A stretch of DNA of 17,141 nt, from assembly GCA_051745935.1 (NCBI GenBank), contig JBNJEM010000086.1, positions 1 through 17,141 of the forward strand, written 5' to 3'. The notes under the pieces were generated by a model. It was not told the origin of the DNA, ran no database searches, and saw only the letters and a list, made by a program, of their open reading frames with translations. Origin of the DNA: JBNJEM01 sp051745935 (GTDB lineage: Bacteria > Planctomycetota > Planctomycetia > Pirellulales > Pirellulaceae). A program made the translations under genes and the position numbers. This document shows, piece by piece, positions 15,994-17,141 of the stretch; positions within the stretch are counted from its first letter, which is position 1; each line of letters opens with the position of its first letter.

Positions 15994-17019
15994 TCAGTTG
16001 TGGCGGACGAGGATAACGTCACCTTCTTGTACCACGTAGTCTTTGGGTTCCTGGCGGAGCAGGTTGTTCGCCTTGATTTCCCGCTCGCTTCCCAGTCGCA
16101 GCAAATCGTCCACGTTCATGGTTTCCGCACGAATAAACCCTTGTGCCATGTCGGTATGGATATTGCCGGCTGCTTCCAGGGCGGTCGCCCCGGCGCGGAG
16201 CATCCAGGTACGAACTTCCTTGTCGCCCACCGTGAAAAACAGGATTTGCCCCGATTGCTCCATGATCGCGCGGATCAGCCGATCGCGGTCGCACGGCTGG
16301 ACTTGCATCTCCTCACAGAACGCGGCCCGTTCCGCTTCGTCCATGCCTGACAGCTCTAACTCCAGGCTCACGGAAAACGCGAAAGTCGGCGTTCCGGCGG
16401 GCGTGAGCGACTCGAATCGGCTGGGTTGCTCTTCAACATCGCTGGTGTTCATGATCACGAGCCGCGGTTTTTCGCTGAACAGTTGAAATGACTTGGTAAT
16501 CCGTTGTTGTTCCGGCGTCAGTTCGAGTCGATGGAGCCTCTCTCCTTGTTCGAGCGCTTCGCGTAGTGGCAGCAATGCGTCGAGTTCCGCCTGTAATTCA
16601 TCCCGATTGGGACGTGGTTTTTTCACCTGCTCACGCAACCGTTCGACGCGTCCCGATACAATGTCCAAGTCGGCAATGAGCAGATCTTCTTCGAAACTGC
16701 TCAAGTCCCCGGCGGGATCGGCGTCATCGAAAGCCGCAATGACCATGACCAGACACCCAGCGTCGCGGATCATGGCCAACGTCTCGGCACTTCCCTCGTG
16801 TGAACGGCTCAAGCCGGGAATGTCTACAATTTCCAAGGCGGCCAGCGTGACCTTTTTGGGATGGTAAATCTCACATAGCCCCTCGACACGCGGCTCCGGC
16901 ACGACACACATGGCGGATTGGGCTTTGTGCGATTGAGCGGGATCCGGTGGTTCCCCCGTCAACCACTGGAAAAGCGTGCTCTTTCCAGAGCCCTGATATC
17001 CTACGAGTCCGATCTTCAT
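15994..17019 (-). CDS. Divergent YchF/OLA1-type GTPase
   Basis: 341 residues, about 20 shorter than typical YchF. It is a cytoplasmic P-loop nucleotidase of the Obg/YchF group. P-loop GYQGSGKST (8-15) replaces the usual GLPNVGKST. The G3 motif is DIPGL (66-70). The C-terminal YchF block is unmistakable: FFTVGDKEVRTWMLRAGATA (261-280), AAGNIHTDMAQGFIRAE (283-299) and KDYVVQEGDVILV (326-338). The switch II segment after DIPGL is shortened: the GASKGEGLGNKF-like stretch of YchF is missing. A helical, coiled-coil-like insert lies at about 115-165. The specificity motif reads NTSD (191-194) rather than the NxxE of ATP-preferring YchF. It may be a paralogue rather than the main YchF. No clear ribosome binding site precedes the ATG. 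Element D2 begins about 29 bp upstream. Confidence 0.88.
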   Translation of the reverse strand: MKIGLVGYQGSGKSTLFQWLTGEPPDPAQSHKAQSAMCVVPEPRVEGLCEIYHPKKVTLAALEIVDIPGLSRSHEGSAETLAMIRDAGCLVMVIAAFDDADPAGDLSSFEEDLLIADLDIVSGRVERLREQVKKPRPNRDELQAELDALLPLREALEQGERLHRLELTPEQQRITKSFQLFSEKPRLVIMNTSDVEEQPSRFESLTPAGTPTFAFSVSLELELSGMDEAERAAFCEEMQVQPCDRDRLIRAIMEQSGQILFFTVGDKEVRTWMLRAGATALEAAGNIHTDMAQGFIRAETMNVDDLLRLGSEREIKANNLLRQEPKDYVVQEGDVILVRHN

Positions 17020-17048
17020 CGTTGGTCATGTATTTCTGATAGAGTAGA

Positions 17049-17141
17049 CCCTATTGTTGCATAAAGACGGCGTAGGACGGGTCTCCAGGCCCGTCTTTTA
17101 CAGCGCATAAATGTCTTTTTGCGGTTGTTTGAAGATCTCAC
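17049..17141. mobile_element. Element D2: left part of a second copy, cut by the window edge
   Basis: These 93 nt are identical, base for base, to 10927-11019 of D1, covering the left terminal repeat, the gacggg/cccgtc hairpin and one arm of the agatctcac hairpin. The flank before it is TAGA, not TTTA, as expected for an independent insertion. The right half and any target duplication lie outside the window. Confidence 0.9.

Overview
The window looks like chromosomal DNA from a planctomycete, probably of the Pirellula/Rhodopirellula kind. This is inferred from gene content and style, not from a marker gene. GC content is moderately high. Most genes stand alone with purine-rich ribosome binding sites. 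Six of the nine confident proteins carry an N-terminal export signal, and several of these belong to families common in planctomycetes: an NHL-repeat protein, an FG-GAP/RGL11-like propeller, a CBM9-like protein, a TolB/oligogalacturonate-lyase-like propeller, a PhoD-type phosphatase and a large glycosidase-like protein. No rRNA, tRNA, CRISPR array, integrase or transposase gene was found.

Layout, left to right. (1) 1-214: a piece of an open, coding-looking frame on the minus strand with no start codon. It is in the same frame as the gene that ends at 215. (2) 215-2245 (-): a DUF255 thioredoxin-like protein (YyaL/SPATA20 family). (3) 2246-3001: a divergent promoter region holding repeat copy A. 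(4) 3002-4078 (+): an exported NHL beta-propeller. (5) 4079-4907: non-coding, with repeat copy B. (6) 4908-5852 (+): cysteine synthase CysK, starting at GTG. (7) 6075-7784 (-): an FG-GAP/RGL11-like protein whose 5' end is interrupted by a 104-nt tandem repeat. (8) 8155-9006 (+): a CBM9-like exported protein. (9) 9007-9324: repeat copy C, between two convergent gene ends. (10) 9325-10695 (-): a TolB/PL22-like exported propeller. (11) 10696-11360: a divergent intergenic region with a complete 191-bp terminal-inverted-repeat element (D1). (12) 11361-13271 (+) and 13278-15968 (+): a PhoD-like phosphatase and a glycosidase-like protein 6 bp apart, the only likely operon. (13) 15994-17019 (-): a divergent YchF-type GTPase. 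(14) 17049-17141: the first 93 nt of a second, identical copy of the element (D2), cut by the window edge.

How the genes fit together. CysK, the DUF255 protein and the YchF-like GTPase are housekeeping-type cytoplasmic proteins. The other six are predicted to be exported. Several resemble carbohydrate-active or carbohydrate-binding families, so a role in environmental polysaccharide or phosphoester breakdown is reasonable but inferred. No regulator, transporter or sulfatase is present to make this a proven utilisation locus.

The most distinctive content is non-coding. There are two families of short inverted-repeat elements without a transposase: three copies of a roughly 250-bp type and two of a 191-bp type. 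There is also the tandem repeat that appears to split a signal peptide. The first family creates many false open reading frames, which should not be annotated as genes.
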